Source: Coriobacteriales bacterium (lineage in GTDB: Bacteria; Actinomycetota; Coriobacteriia; Coriobacteriales; UBA8131). Taken from it: a stretch of DNA of 5,643 bases. Positions 5,347 to 5,643 of the stretch are shown piece after piece (position 1 is the stretch's first letter; every line of letters begins with the position of its first letter). The notes under the pieces were generated by a model that was not told the DNA's origin, searched no databases, and saw only the letters and a list, made by a program, of their open reading frames with translations. The stretch is from NCBI GenBank assembly GCA_031286245.1, contig JAITUO010000005.1:1-5643 (forward strand), read 5' to 3'. Position numbers and translations under genes: made by a program.

Positions 5347-5643
5347 CTAGTTCCGCCTGAAAGGAAAGCCGAGCGATTCGAACAGAGCCAGGGCATCTGA
5401 GTCGTTTTCGGCCGAAGTCACAAAGGTGATGTCCATACCGCGGATCTTATCCACCTGGTCATAATCGATTTCCGGGAATACCAGCTGTTCGGTCAACCCC
5501 AGTGTGTAGTTGCCGCGACCATCGAAACTGCTGGTCGGTATACCTCTGAAATCGCGAATCCGTGGTATGGCCATGGCTAATACGTGATCCAGGAACTCCC
5601 ACATCCGCTCGCCGCGCAAGGTAACTTTGGCACCGATGGCCAT
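5347..5643 (-). CDS. rplE: 50S ribosomal protein L5, C-terminal 98 residues (cut by right edge)
   Basis: L5 binds 5S rRNA and contacts the P-site tRNA at the central protuberance. The visible part begins MAIGAKVTLRGERMWEF, which corresponds to roughly residue 80 of the usual 180-residue protein. The methionine at the edge is therefore internal and the N-terminal half lies outside the window. Diagnostic segments follow: PRIRDFRGIP, FDGRGNYTLGLTEQLVFPEIDYD, IRGMDITFVTSA, and the end SLGFPFRRN. The stop TAG (5349-5347) is nested in the rpsN SD and the gap is 15 bases, so termination here probably feeds rpsN initiation. Confidence 0.98.
   Translation of the reverse strand: MAIGAKVTLRGERMWEFLDHVLAMAIPRIRDFRGIPTSSFDGRGNYTLGLTEQLVFPEIDYDQVDKIRGMDITFVTSAENDSDALALFESLGFPFRRN

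Noticed and set aside
5065..5400. 111-codon plus-strand open frame across rpsN and the rplE end
   Set aside because: It is a shadow frame antisense to two well-identified ribosomal-protein genes and has no recognisable product.
5641..5643. ATG at the right edge as the rplE start
   Set aside because: It corresponds to an internal residue near position 80 of L5; the N-terminal half of the protein is missing from the window.
1..5643. CRISPR array, insertion sequence, tRNA or other accessory element
   Set aside because: No spaced direct repeats, transposase-like frame, terminal repeats or tRNA-like fold were seen; the window is filled by conserved operon genes.

Overview
All genes in this window lie on the minus strand, so the operon reads from right to left. 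It is the distal half of a bacterial spc ribosomal-protein operon, in the order rplE (3' part only), rpsN, rpsH, rplF, rplR, rpsE, rpmD, rplO, secY, adk, map (5' part only). Every gene is intact except the two cut by the window edges. I see no mobile element, CRISPR array, tRNA, rRNA or intrinsic terminator. No gap between genes exceeds about 100 bases.

Organism. The continuation through secY-adk-map, the short four-cysteine (zinc-ribbon) S14, and strong Shine-Dalgarno (SD) sequences near most starts point to a bacterium outside the Proteobacteria. From memory, the adenylate kinase, methionine aminopeptidase, SecY N-terminus and L15 most resemble Actinomycetota of the Coriobacteriia type; Chloroflexota is the main alternative. 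This is inference without a database search. Base composition looks balanced by eye.

Layout from right to left. rplE (L5) ends in a TAG embedded in the SD of rpsN (S14 type Z). A 93-base gap then holds a long imperfect RNA hairpin in front of rpsH (S8). rplF, rplR and rpsE follow with gaps of 9-15 bases. rpsE and rpmD overlap as TAATG. The rpmD stop abuts the rplO ATG. rplO and secY overlap by 7 bases at a TTG start. A 63-base gap precedes adk, and a 66-base gap precedes map.

Function. The products couple assembly of both ribosomal subunits (S14, S8, S5; L5, L6, L18, L30, L15) to protein export (SecY), adenylate balance (Adk) and removal of the initiator methionine (Map). Close spacing and overlapping stops and starts imply co-transcription and translational coupling.

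Hunt result. I found no new gene system; this is a conserved housekeeping operon. The best leads are small: the structured rpsN-rpsH gap, part of which resembles the S8-binding side of 16S helix 21; a TTG-started secY; a possible antisense promoter behind secY; a 24-codon mini-ORF bridging adk and map; a compact Zn-type LID in Adk; and an N-terminally extended L30.
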